From Arabidopsis thaliana (taxonomy: Eukaryota > Streptophyta > Magnoliopsida > Brassicales > Brassicaceae), in contig NC_003070.9 of the NCBI RefSeq assembly GCF_000001735.4, positions 24,351,971 to 24,415,970 on the forward strand: a stretch of 64,000 nucleotides of DNA. Direction: 5' to 3'. Every line of letters begins with the position of its first letter. Within the stretch, counting starts at the first letter, position 1. The notes beneath the pieces are model-generated. The model saw only the letters and a program-made list of their open reading frames with translations, did no database searches and was not told the DNA's origin. Below are positions 48,776 to 62,029 of this stretch, one piece after another. The position numbers were made by a program, and so were the translations under genes.

Positions 48776-51700
48776 GATTTTAGGGTTTTGGTGGTGTTCA
48801 TCTTCGTCGATCGCTTGGTGATGAGAAAACTATAATTTTAAGAAAATATTTGATGTGGAAAACCAAAATATTTTAAACGTATGGTACGTCTCTCTTAATG
48901 ACATTAATTTCGGTTTTTATTATTATTATTACTTAGATATATTATGATAGTCACTTTTGTATTTCTTTCAAATTTTATGGACTTGCTCTCTTAATTGATA
49001 TCACATACTTGCATTATAGAGTATATTATTTCCAAATATGTCGAGTCTATTGATCCGCATATGTACCTCCAGCAAGAATATAGACCTAAATTCAGTTAAT
49101 CATTGAGTGATTTTAATGGTTAATGTTAGACTTCTTAAGTATTTAAAAAACATTATTAGTAAAAATTATGAATATGAAATATAGTGTATACCATGTAGAT
49201 AAATGTATTATAGTGTTTTCCTTTTATTTTTTTTGTAGTTCAAATTTTAAAATTAAATAATAAAGGAAAACTATTAAAAACATTTAAAATTGACATATTT
49301 ATATAAATGATATTTGCAAGAAAAGAGGTTTGATGTGGAACACTGTCAGCGTCAAGGATAAGATTTGATGTAAGAAGAGGCTTAACGGAATATAACATGA
49401 ACATGAAACATCTTATCTCCGGGCGAATTATACCCACTAGCTCTTTCTAGGCTTTCTCTCTAATTAAAAAGTCTCCTTCATCTATTTATGATGACTCTAT
49501 TTATTGTTGTTGTAAATACTAATTGTCACATCAACTAATTTAGTTTTTTTTGATAAAGTTACTAGTTCCTTATTTTACTATTTGGGTATAGTAATATGCA
49601 AAATCTCAATTAAATTACTGGTGCTATTACTCTATATGCAAGTTGAAAATTCACAGAAAAAGTTAGTGATATAGAGGGCGCCTTTCACAAAACCTACAAA
49701 CATATATTAGTGAAAAGAATTTTAATAAACAGATATGATCAGTTATTTTCAAAAACTAAAAAATTACAAAAAAAAATTACAAAGACCTCTGAATATATAC
49801 CCATCAACGAAGATTTTCAGAAGATAAAACTAAATTAGTATCTTGTAAATACAAAAAATAATAATTTTCAGCATACTTTGTAAAATACTAGCTATGATTG
49901 GTAACATTTCGTAATCCCCCAGATGCTATAAATAAAACTAACTTATGTGGTGGGATGAAACTTTGTGAGTTAAACGTTTCTTAATGAATTATGGAAAATG
50001 AACTAATAAGCTGATTGAAATCAAAGTAAAAACCTTGTTTAAAGATAGTTTCTTTCTTTTTCTCTGATTGCTTTAAAAAGAAGGAAACTTGTTTAGTTAA
50101 AGACGCGTTTTTTTTTCTTCGTCTTGCGTTTCACAATGCAACTGTATCTAGTCAATTCAATTGCATTATTATTGTCAACTAGTCAATCGCATTTAAGATA
50201 CATAACAATGATGATTATAGTATCTATATTTACACTTTTATTGATTTATTCATTAATTAAAGATATTTAATGACAAGTATCGACACAATTCCCAGTGTTG
50301 ACCAAAATCCCCCAAATTTTCAGAGTACTTTTGAAGAAACCCTAAAGTAAAGGATTGTCAATATGGTTTGCTCGCTTTGCATCTGTCGCCCGCACGGTTG
50401 CATCATCTATTTTCTTTTTACTTTATTACACCATAAATAAATGTAATAAAATTAACCTTTTTTTTAATCTTTCATTCCCTAAAAGGTCTACCAAAGCAGT
50501 CCATTGACATCGGAATTCCTATTAGATATTCGATTAATTAAAACCCCTGAGAGCTTCTAACAAGAATTACATCTAAGTACTTACAAAATTTTACATTATT
50601 TCTTGATTTTTTTTCTTTCACATAATCTCATTCTAGTTAAATATTATATTAAATATATTATATTTAAACCATTCATTCATAATAACACATATTTTTGATT
50701 ATATCATTATAATACATATATAAGTAATAACCATTTAAATAATGCTTTTAACAATTGATCATTGTTGAAAGTTGAAACGAATAAGTAACTGGATCAGACT
50801 TTGATCGGTGCAAAACATTTTAGAGTATGGATAGGTATAAAATTAACAACTTAAAGAACTAAAAAATATATTTTGAGTTAGTTTGCCTGAATCACTTAAT
50901 GTAATATGTAATTTAGATAAGGCTGATAACTTGTATACATTTTTTTTTACATTTTTTTATCATTGATTTTTAACTGAATCAAGTTTAACCCTATAATATA
51001 GTTATATCAAGCTACTTAATGACGAGACTAATTTGATTCAGTTAACAAAAGCTGGTGATTAAAAGATAAAATCAATAAACTTTGTGGATTTATTGCTTTC
51101 ATTGGAGAGTTGATATTTTGTCTTTCATTTTAAGAGTTGAAGATTTCTAATAGTTTTTTTCGCTAAACTAATAGGGTTTAAAAAGGAAATTTTGTTTTAG
51201 AAGATATTTAATTTGAAAAAATTATTTTCTAAAACGAGACCTAATAAGAACAAAAATGTTATTATGGAATACATATTTCATTTTGCTAATGAAAACTAAA
51301 GTTGGTATATAACATAGGGAAAAGTCGTGAGAACTGTACTTATCTAATAGTGTGATTGCAGAAACAGGTACTAGTTCGTGGGAAAATTTTACTTCATGAA
51401 TCCATCCAAAACCTTCTTTTGTGATCTTCTCAATTCTTTACAAACTGTTGTCATTTTAATACATTATCTAAAAAGCTGTTTTTTTCTACTCCCTCTTTAT
51501 TCTCTGTCTCAACAAACAAAGCGACCCCCACATAATATGAGAGACAATGTTCATCCATGGGACATGTTTCTTATGTATATATATACTATTATTTGAAATT
51601 TGGAATAATACAAAATTGGGTGCAGTGTTTTCAGAAAACAATTGAAATATTTATTCAAATATATACAGTACATTTCATGTTGCATATATGCTTTGGGTTT

Positions 51701-53996
51701 AGGAGTCCAGAATTTACAGCAAACAATTGGCGAGCCTTTGTGACTCAATTTTTGGAATTAGATTTTTTCGAAAAGAGTATTAGAATTCGGCCTGCACAAA
51801 TTACATGCCACCTGTTTGATATGTGGCTTAGTCCATAATTAATAAGTCATGTTAATTATTAGTATGTCATTGCATTTATGTTTGGATTATAGTTTTCTTT
51901 TGTACATGAAGTCCTCTTCCATCTCGTTTCAGCCAGAGATCTGAGTTATTGTCCACAAGCCGTTGTTATCAGCCGGAGATCTGAGTCCGTCTCTTTTCCT
52001 AAGCACTACATATATGGAAGTGTTTTGAGCTGAATCAATTAAAAGTTGTTGCCTAAAAAAAACTATACATATATGGAAGAGCCTAATCTTACATTGCCAC
52101 AGAAAAAATGGTGTTTTCATTATTGATTGCATAACTTATTCACCTAAAAATCTTATGAATCACAATTTTTTATCACTATGATCCCCGGGTTAATTTATGA
52201 CAATAGTAATATATATACTCCAAAAGTACATGTAAAAATTTTCATAGTGATAATTTTTTTTGGGTGAGCTAATTAAAGAGCAATGGCAGGGCTTAAGAGA
52301 GAGTTACTAAGCACTAAGCAAAACCGTGATATTATGATTAGTTGGCCTAACGAGACCGAAAAAGTTCTCCTTGGTGTGATTTTTGGCGTCGGAATTGAAT
52401 GTGAATGAATATAATGAGTATATTACACGAGTGTAAAGCAATGAATGTGTTAGTTTTGAGAAGAGTGAGAAAGAGAGAGAATGAATAAATGCAAAAGCTC
52501 TAAAATAGTTAGGAGAGGGAGGAGAGGAGACTGTTAAGCAAGAAGGGTTTCCCAAAAGAAGAAAGCCAAAGAGACGAAATAGAAAATGACAAAAATAGAG
52601 ACAAAAAGGCAAATGAATAGTGGTGGTTGCGATATGAGCCTATTCCATTTATTATTTAAATCCTTTTTAAAATAAGAAATATACCAGTTTTTTTTTTTTT
52701 TTTTTTTATAAAAATTCATGGCTAAGGATATGTCATTTGGGATGGAGAGATCATCATCTCTCATTTATTACCTTCTCTTGCTTTTCTATTTCTCCATCGA
52801 TGTTCTCAATTTCAAATATTTTCTTTGAATTTTGAATTTTGCACTTACTGTTGAGACAAAAAAATAATAGTACTTCTAATTTTCTATATTTATAATTGCA
52901 AATGCAATATTTTCAAAAAAAAATGCAATAGTTTCAATTTTCAAACCATCAGAAAACGTAGTAAATATATAGATATAGACTATAGTTTCACATTTGCAAT
53001 GAATTGATGTTAACGTAAACAATAATATGCATTTTTGTAGTATGATTCATTTTTCTGTTTCTTATCCAAAACATGAATAAAATGTAAAATACATTCATTC
53101 TTATATAGTTATATTGATATGACTATATGAGATTACATATTAAAAAGGAACATATATACGTTTAAAGAACTAGACATAATTATGCAGATTTTTTTTTTTT
53201 AAAAATGTGAGTTGTGGCACTAAATTAAAAGTTATAATGGAGAGAGATCAATAATGAAGAAAGAACACAGCAGAGAAGCTGCTTTGCTTTTCGCTCATAT
53301 CACATCATGCACAGAATTATCAGATGTCTACTGATTTGAAAGACGTAGTCAATTTTTATTTTTATTTTCTTATTTTATGATTTTTATTTGACTACAAAAT
53401 CATTAAAATTTAATATAAAAAAGACAGAGGTTAGGATGACAATGATGACGTACTTTCGCAATGATGCTCTTTGTCTTAAATGCATCGCCACTATTTTACT
53501 CTCTCCCTCTACTTTCCTTCGTAATGTAATTGTACCGCTGACGCAACGCACATTCAATCTTTGAGTTCTTATAGTTCCTTTTGTCTATGTGAAGATCAAA
53601 TGCGTGTAATTAAGTTCCATTTGTAACTATAGAATGTTTATTCTTAAGTTCCAGTTTTAAAGATTGTAATTAGAATTTTTATTCTTAAGTTCCAATTTTA
53701 GATAACTTTAGGTGCTAATTGTACGGTAAACTAAACATTTTTAAAAAATTGTTTACTCGGGTATTCAGATGCTACTTATGAAAAAAAAATCAGTTAACAC
53801 ATACGTGATACGCCCAGATATATTTGTAATAATTCTTTTTTTTTTTTTTTTTTTTTTTTGGTAAGAATTTAAGTTAGTGTATGTATATATGAAGGTCAAT
53901 TGGTAAAATGAGACCGTTTAAACATGACTATCGAAATATGGGAGTTTTTAGTTATTTTTGGTTTACACAAAAGTTTTATTTGTTCCCCTCTTCAGC

Positions 53997-54027
<31 letters not shown>

Positions 54028-54571
54028 TTAATATTTTAAAAGTGATTTATCATCGTTTTTTCAAGACTAGTGTAATTTAGAATAATTTAGTTGAGACTTG
54101 AGAGTAAAAAGTAGGCCTGAGAGTATGGTATATTAGGCCAGTTCTGTTTGGTAATTTGTTCTTTTAAGTATTACCAAATTTTGAACGGTTGGGATTGGTT
54201 TGATTATCAGATATTTTAGGTTAATCGTTCGGTTCGGACAAATCGAACCAAAGTCCACATTTTAACCTAAGAAACATTAAAAATCATGTCGATCAGTTTA
54301 AACGATAGAACCGAAACCAATCCGAAAACAAAAAATCTCTTTTCAATTTGGTCCGGTTCAATTTTTGGGTTTGATTATTTATCCTTAGACTAGATGAGGA
54401 AAAGCAGTAAACTAGATCAGAATTTGGACTTCCCGAAGCATTTATCTCGAATACGAGTACGTAAAATAAGTTATTACAATTGGTAACTATAATTAAATTC
54501 AATTAGTAATTGCTTTAAATTTAAATCCTATATTCCATGGGAACATCAAGCTGTAGCATGAAGCTGATGAC
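48776..54571. other. Long gene-free region downstream of AS2
   Basis: About 5.8 kb. It has T/A runs (about 52689-52708, 53836-53860), a TA microsatellite (about 53998-54030) and a near-identical pair cagcc[a/g]gagatctgagt at 51930-51946 and 51970-51986. A 41-codon frame starts at 52283 (MAGLKRELLSTKQNRD); opposite it, a minus-strand stretch to about 52620 is pyrimidine-rich like a transcript leader. No gene can be claimed. Confidence 0.45.
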
Positions 54572-57098
54572 TCAATGTTCTTTACTCTTTGGAGGAACTT
54601 TGCTGCGCTTATTCTGTTGTTTAGGCTGAAGATCCTCAGACACGGCCGATGGTATTTTGAGACTTTTCAAGATCTTAGAAGTGACTTTCTTCGCAGACTT
54701 ATAATCGAGGGTAATAACCTTATCTTTCTCCAAGTCCATCCTCACAGTTTCTGTGCAGCATTCCTCTACAAGCTTATATAGATGTTTGAGATTATGCACT
54801 TGCACTCCATTCACTTTCTTCACCTGTTTCCGTTATTAATAAAATAAACTTTACAGTGTCAGATTTATATTCTCCTTTTGTAATTTCTGTTTTCAAATTA
54901 AAAAACAAAAGAGTAAGCAATAAATACATTACCTGGAAATCTTCGAAAATACTGTATCCTGTATTGATGTCATCCTCTAGAATCTGTATCAGGAAACAAA
55001 ACTTTAAATCCATGCACAAATTAATTATCAAGTTTGAAAGGTGGAAAAAAAAAAAGAAGCACAAACCTGAGAAATTATTACAACTTGTTCACCGGCTTTT
55101 TTGGGCATCTTTCCTAGAGCAGATTCGGAAACACAAGAACTATCAATGTATGGTTTAGTTAGAGGTAAAAAAACAAGACCCCCGAATATATAATAACTTG
55201 CAGACTTGTCATATTGACGCTTTGGAACTAGTGGTGGTACCTGCGTACAATAGATATAACCATAAAGATCGTTATTCGTTAAATTGTTTGTTCTAACAAA
55301 ACATGAATCAACATATACAGTTTTAGTTTATTTGCGAAGGACGACTTACGGATTTTAGACTACTATTAAACTCATACTCTTTTCCCTCTCTTAAGACTTT
55401 AAGTAATGCTGTCTCACATGGTTTCTTCATAGAAACCAAATGCTTGAAAGTTATTCGTTCCTTCTTACGAAAATGGACTGTACACAAAAGAAAGATTTAG
55501 TAAAAGTGTGAAAATGGGGACAATTATATATATATTGACAGTTACCTGAACTATCGTTTCCTATAGGAACACCATCAATCGCGAGAATGATGTCATCTTT
55601 TTTCAGAACTTTGTGAACATCCGAAAGCGGGTTTATTTTGTTTATAAGAATGCCTGTCATTTTATCGCTCATTTTGAAGTCCTTACGGAGTTGATCATTG
55701 TCCATTTTCTGATATGTTAGATTTATTGAGCCGAAACTAACATCTTCACCACTTTCTTCAATAGCATTTAAAAAATGCCTAATGACCGGAGTTGGAATTA
55801 TGTAGCTGCAGATGAATAGAAAAATAAAAATATAAGGTTATCTATCATGTCCACAGAGATAGAAATTTCATATCAATATAGGTATTTTAATTTGAATTCA
55901 TTTAACCGAACGTATTCAGGATTTATGATTTATAACTTACCCTATACTATCGGAATAACATAGACTTTCAAATGCTACACCAGCGACTTTGTTTCCCATG
56001 ATTACCGGACCACCACTATTTCCATTATTGATAGCTGCATCTATTTGTATTGCCAGTAGTTCAGTGCCGCTGTGACTGTATTTTATGGGTCCAACTCTCG
56101 ACACAACACCTTTCGAAACGGATATGGTATCACCACCTGCATTAATATGGGCTCATACGTAACTAATTAACTAGCCATTTTTAACGAGTATCCATAACAC
56201 AAATTGTTGTCACAACCTATATGCACATATTCTTATAATAGCTATAATTTCTACGTGATGCAAGATAGCATTCAAGACGATTCATACTTGAAAGTTTAGA
56301 TATATGAAACATAGCTTCTTGGTTTGTTACTATATTTAACAAGTACTTAAAATTATAAAAATCATTTAAAATTTACCTTTTGGATAGCCAACAACATACA
56401 CGGTGTCCTGCATAGAGGGTATATCCCCGAGTTCCAAGGGGTTCATTCCCTCCCAAAACTTATCATTATCAATCTCCAAGATGGCCAAATCACATTCATG
56501 ACCAACCGCTTGAACTTTTGCTTTGTACTTTGTGGTTGAACCATGCTTTCGGACTTTAACGGATGTTTGATTAGCCACTACATGAGCATTCGTAAGAATT
56601 TTCTTTCCCGAGATTACAAAACCTACAACCATTCCAAGCTAAGTATGTAAGCCAAACCAAAATTCCTACTCTTTTATGGTAAAGAAAAATTTCCTAAATT
56701 ACTATATGAATAAAATTATCAATACCAGAGCCGGTGCTTTCACTCTGCATAGTAATCTGCCAAGGTTGAAAAAGTCTAGGCTTGCTAGAGACGGTGAATA
56801 CCTTCACCACCGAGTTGAGGGCCAAATCAATGGCAGAAGTAGTAATCTTTTCTTTAGCATCCTTACTAGATACTTCTTTCCCTGGCGGCAACTTATTCTT
56901 CAGCGCCGACTTGGAGTTATTCTCTTCAACACCCGATGGTGCAGTATAAGAAGAAAATAAACGAGTATTAGAAGATTGCTGTCTAAAGAAAACTGCTGTC
57001 TTCGGGACTGCATTGCCGTGAAGAAGAAGGAAACCAGGAGCAAGAGCTCTCGATAAGCTGCGAAACCGGGACACGGTACGAACACAGAGGAATGACAT
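54572..57098 (-). CDS. DEG3: DEG/HtrA serine protease (559 aa)
   Basis: Eight exons: 56726-57098, 56377-56622, 55941-56136, 55546-55805, 55350-55477, 55067-55240, 54933-54983, 54572-54823; 560 codons with the stop. The N-terminus is rich in Arg and Ser and lacks acidic residues ([20 protein letters not shown]), resembling a mitochondrial presequence. The trypsin-like triad is complete: H138 (TNAHVV), D169 ([10 protein letters not shown]) and S247 (NGNSGGP). A PDZ-like segment follows ([20 protein letters not shown]). The end is basic ([17 protein letters not shown]). HtrA proteases degrade damaged proteins without ATP. The gene lies 1.8 kb from its tandem copy DEG4, with every intron at the same place. 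Confidence 0.94.
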
Positions 57099-58699
57099 TT
57101 GAAGGATTTGAGCGTTGAGAGTAGTTACACCAATAGGTATATAAATATGTTACATAATTTAGGTTATATATGTTACATAATTTACCCAAAAAGGAAAGGA
57201 AAAATTCGGTATATATAAGATATGCTTTGTTTCCGTTTCTTAAATGTAAAGTTTTCAAATTCCAAAACCATAACTTCCTAATTAATGATGCACTCTGTAT
57301 GAGATATGTTTTGTTTCCAAATGAAAAGCTATGAGCTTCCTTATTATTTGTAGGACATAAAATTTAGTATACATTTTTTTTTTATAACGGTTATGAATTA
57401 CTGCCAAAAAAAAACCTGCCGAAATATTTTACCCAATTAACAGCCTCAAGTTAACATAATGTTAAGTAGATGTCCATTGACGTGTTAATCTTAACAAAAT
57501 TAACATCTAAATTTTTCTTTCTCTAAAAGATTTTATTTAACGTTGCAACCTTGACATAAAGCCAGCAGGGATCCACATTCTTCCCAAAACAACACCAAAC
57601 GAGTTGAAAGACGACATCCCTCGAAACCAAAAGCCGGAGGAACAAATATATTTTCGTGAAAACTAAAACAAACTAAACCAAAACATCAAAATAGATCATA
57701 AATTAACCTTAACATCAAAACACCACTACAAGTGGAGGTGCTAAGTTCGACTTCCGTGATGGGTTCGACGTTCGTTGGAAGAAATCTTTTCCCAAACTAT
57801 GTTAAATTAATCTTTATTGGAGAAGAGATTTCTTCCAACGGATTTCGAAAAAAAATTTATGGTAAAAAATATAAGTCTGAAAGCCCTACATCTCCTAGAA
57901 ATGGAACCCATATCATTCCAACCTTATCATTAATTGATTTGGTCATTTTATGTAGTAATAGAGGTCAGATGATCGAGTGGCAATTAGATTAACAGACCTA
58001 AAGAGATGTATAAGTCTCGATCCAGAACCTCCTAATTATCAGTGTACTGTATATCTAGAATTGATTTAATTGGTATAGCATATTAATAGCCGCATAACAT
58101 CATAACTAAATTATGGAATAGCGGAATTCATAGAACGGCCACACTCTTAAGCTTGAATAAAAATGATATACATATTTTTAGACACCAAAAATTTATTATT
58201 TAGTAGATCAGTAGATGAACGAAGTTTCTCTAGCTTAGTTAGCGGTAGAAAAAAAAAAACCATGTGTTAATTTCATGTATTCAACGAAACCACGTTTTAA
58301 AAACATTAAAAAAAGTCGCATGAAAAACAAGTCTCTTCATTAAAATCACAGCTCATTATTACACTATTTGTATATCAGTATATGAATCTAATAGAGATAA
58401 TGTGGCCGGAACGGAACTGCATGCATAATCATGAGTTTGTGCCGGAATTGTAAATTTTACCAATTGTTCAATCAAGATTTATTACTGAATTGTGGAAAAA
58501 AACTTTTTATGCAAAATGGCGTAATGAGTTTTTTCAGAGTAAAGTTTCGTAATCTCATTCAGACAGTAGAGTAAAACCTCTAGAATCAAGATTTCACTTC
58601 AAGAACACATAATGAAGTTCCCAATTTCTTAGAGCTAGTAGCCATTATCTAAATGTTCTCTTTGAAACTATATACAGTATACTTAAACAAGTCATGCTA
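57099..58699. other. Intergenic between DEG3 and DEG4
   Basis: The DEG3 promoter side has a direct repeat of tatgttacataattta near 57145-57184. An 86-codon plus-strand frame at 57732-57992 has no recognisable domain. The region is otherwise AT-rich. Confidence 0.45.
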
Positions 58700-58903
58700 G
58701 TAGTCATCAGTGGCGGAGCTAACTCATAACCAAGGAGGTCAGTTGACCCCCATAACATTTAAAAATACTTACTTACATCTTTATGTAATTGGTATATAAT
58801 GACATAATTTGGCTTGGTTCTTCTCAACTGACCCCTATGACTCACCTTAAACTAATAATTGATCCTCATAATAATTTTTTCTAGCTCTGCCACTGGTAGT
58901 CAT
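58700..58903. mobile_element. 188-bp hAT-type MITE with 8-bp target-site duplication
   Basis: The element spans 58708-58895. Its ends are CAGTGGCGGAGCTA and, in reverse, CAGTGGCAGAGCTA (one mismatch over 14 bp), a hAT-like terminus. It is flanked by a perfect 8-bp duplication GTAGTCAT at 58700-58707 and 58896-58903. Internal sequence is AT-rich and non-coding. It sits at the very end of the DEG4 coding region, and the stop codon of DEG4 is inside its terminal repeat. Confidence 0.9.
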
Positions 58904-61557
58904 ACTCATTGGCCGACGGTATTCTATGCAGTTCTAAGATCAAAGAAGTAGCTTCTTTAGCATTTGCATAGTTGAGGACCACAACCTTCTCGTTTTCTAA
59001 GTCCAGTCTTAAATCCTCGGTCCAGCATGTCTCTACCAATTCAGTTAGATGTTTTAGATTTTCCACTTGAACTCCATTCACTTTTATTACCTAAATTCAC
59101 CATAAATATATATTTTTGGTCATTTTAGTAAACCATAGACCTCATTCTCGAGACACTCACGAGTGCAACACTATGATTCTCTTTTGTTTTCATTTCCGGT
59201 CATAATACTTTATAATCAAAGCTGGAATGAACTTTGATACGAATACTTCTTATTTCTTGATTTAGGAAATTATTTAGGATTTCCATTTTCATAATTATTT
59301 TTCTCATAGAGTTTTGTTTTTACGTTTCATTATAAGTAAGCATGAGGTTTCTTTTGTGAGACTCATCCAAGCTAGAGAGTGCTTTGGAGGTTTCAAGCGG
59401 GTTAGGCCGAGGGAAGAGAACATAGTTCTATTTTGGGAAGTTTATACTCTTATATATCCTTATTTTCAGTTTAAATAAAGAGTGTTTTGGGTTTAATTCT
59501 GGTTCCAGATTCTTTTCTCTAAGAAAACTCATGGTGCTTTTGGGCAGCCTCTATTAAAGAGTTGTTCAATGAAATGCATTAATTACCTTCAAATTCTTGA
59601 AATCAGTGTATCCTGCATTGATGTCGTCAGCTAACACCTACACCAAGAAGACAAATCCAGTAAGTCTAATGCCTTCATGACAACCAAACATCCAAATATT
59701 TTTATCTTAGTTCAAATAACGAACCTAAGAAATTATGACAAGCTGTTCACCAGCCTTTTCAGGCATATATTTAATTGCACAATTGCAAATCAAAGTACTG
59801 TCAATGTATGGCTGTGTAAGAGGTACAAAAACAAAGCCTGCGAAGATGTAATAACTTGGAAGCTTATCATACTGATGCCCTGGAACAAGGGGTGGCACCT
59901 GGATCCAATAGTTCACCACAAAACGAGTTTTGAAGTCGTTCAGAAAAAATGTGAACCAAAAATTAAACCGATATATATAAAATTATTATACTAAATAATA
60001 AGAAATGACTTACGGGTTTTACCATAATGTGGAACTCATGCTCTTTCCCATCTCTCAAAACTTGAAGTAAAACTGTTTCATCTAATTTCTTCATCGAAAC
60101 AAAATGATTGAAATTGATTCGTTCCTTATTCCGAAAAGTAACTGCATGCAACAAATACAATCTCAATTATCCATCACACATGGAGAAACTTTAACAATGG
60201 TTTTACAATATATATAAACGTAGGATTACCTTTAGCATCATTTCCTATAAGAACATCATCAATTGCGAGAATGATGTCATCTTTTCTTAACCTTTTGTAA
60301 GCATCCGACAGAGGGTTTATTTCGTTTATAAGAATCCCTGTCATTTCAGGACCCATCTTAAAGTGATTACGGAGTTGAGAATTCTCCATAAGTTGATAGG
60401 AAATGTCTAACGTGCAGAAACCACCATATTGTCCATTTTCTTCAACAGCAGTTAAAAAATGTTTTATTACTGGAGTCGGGATTATGTATCTGCAAGTGAA
60501 GTTAAACCACAAAAATATATTATTTCGAAGCCAAAACCCTTTTCCACGTTTTCTTCCTACTTCCTAGACCATTATGCTTTTAATATTGCAAATTTAAGCA
60601 GATGAATTATCCAAGATTTGTGGTTTAAACGTAACTTACCCTATATTATCTGCAGATGGATCTTTTTGAAAAGCTACACCTGCCATTTTATTTCCTATGA
60701 TTGCTGGACCACCACTATTTCCAGGGTTTATAGCCGCATCTGTTTGTATAGCGAGTAGTGTAGTGCCTCCGTGAGCATATCTTGTATATTCGACTCTCGA
60801 AACATAACCTTTAGTAATAGAAACGCTATCACCACCTGCATAACATAAGTCATTATTAGTCCATGCAAGTTTTAACCTATTTATTCGACCCGTTTATTTT
60901 TTGTAAGCATTTTACCAGTAGGATAGCCAAATACGGCCACAGATTCATCCAGAGATGGTATCTCTCCGAGTTCCAAAGGTATCATATCCTCCCAAAACTC
61001 TTCATTATCGATCTCCAAAATGGCCAAATCACATTCATGTCCAATCGCTCGAACTTGTGCTTTGTATTTTGTGGGTGAGCCATGTTTTCTAACTTGCAAA
61101 AATATGTGATCAGCAACTACATGAGCGTTCGTAAGAATCTTTTTTCCCGAGATTACAAATCCTACATCAGTTCCAAGGATCAGTTAGGAAAATACTTATG
61201 CGCGCGACTCTTAAAAGAGTTGATAAGAATTATGGATAAACATCAAATACCAGAGCCGCCGGATTCTTGCTGCGGCCAATTCCGCCAAGGTTGCAAAACG
61301 CTAGGCATGCTATAGACGGTGAAGACCTTCACCACTGAATTTACCGCAAAATCAATGGAAGAAGATGTCACGTTTTCTGCCGCTTCTGGTTGTTTTGCGT
61401 CAGTCCCTGATGCAAGTGCTGACTCGCTGTTGTGCTTATTTTCGTCTTGCAGTTTTACGTAACCAAGAAGAAGCAAAGGAGAAAAACGGAACCCAAGAAC
61501 CGAAATGAGCAAGAAGCGGCAGAACCGAGCCAGTGTTTGAAGAAATCGGAACAACAT
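58881..61557 (-). CDS. DEG4: DEG/HtrA serine protease (518 aa as spliced here)
   Basis: Eight exons: 61251-61557, 60916-61161, 60640-60835, 60230-60489, 60014-60141, 59740-59898, 59587-59637, 58881-59090; 519 codons with the stop. The triad is intact: H116 (TNAHVV), D147 ([10 protein letters not shown]), S225 (PGNSGGP). A PDZ-like part follows ([20 protein letters not shown]). The N-terminus [20 protein letters not shown] is basic and hydrophobic, suggesting organelle import. It is a tandem duplicate of DEG3. Two oddities: exon 6 must use a donor 15 nt upstream of the DEG3 position, because the DEG3-type junction now reads TCT TAG; and the last four residues and the stop come from the MITE at 58708-58895. 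The call is firm; splicing of exon 6 is inferred. Confidence 0.9.
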
Positions 61558-62029
61558 GTTGAGCGACTACGAATAGGTTTGAGATTTAAAACATACATGA
61601 TTAGGAGTTATTTATATTGATATTAACTTTCTTATTATCAATTGTTTGTGGATACACTCATAATGTAAATATCTCACATCATTTTCTTGATTTGTAATGA
61701 GAAATACATGCTAACATATTATATTGCACTTAAGGAAAATATTAACTAAAGTTAATATTAAATCTTTAAACATCAGTATATAGTTAATGAATCTTATATA
61801 ATACAATATATTAAAGTTTCTTATAAACAAAAAGTTTTGAGAAGCTTACACGTAATTTCTCTCCTTTAGATATGTATCATTTTTTAGATGGGTCCAATCT
61901 TATAATCATAAAACAATTTTATTTTAAGAATATCTACAAAAAAAAAATTTCTTTCTGATTCTATAAAAATTGATCTAACAATTAGAAAATTTGTTATAAG
62001 AATAAGAATATATAAATATATAATGTGTT
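61558..62029. other. Intergenic, DEG4 promoter
   Basis: About 470 bp of AT-rich sequence without a recognised element. Confidence 0.5.
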
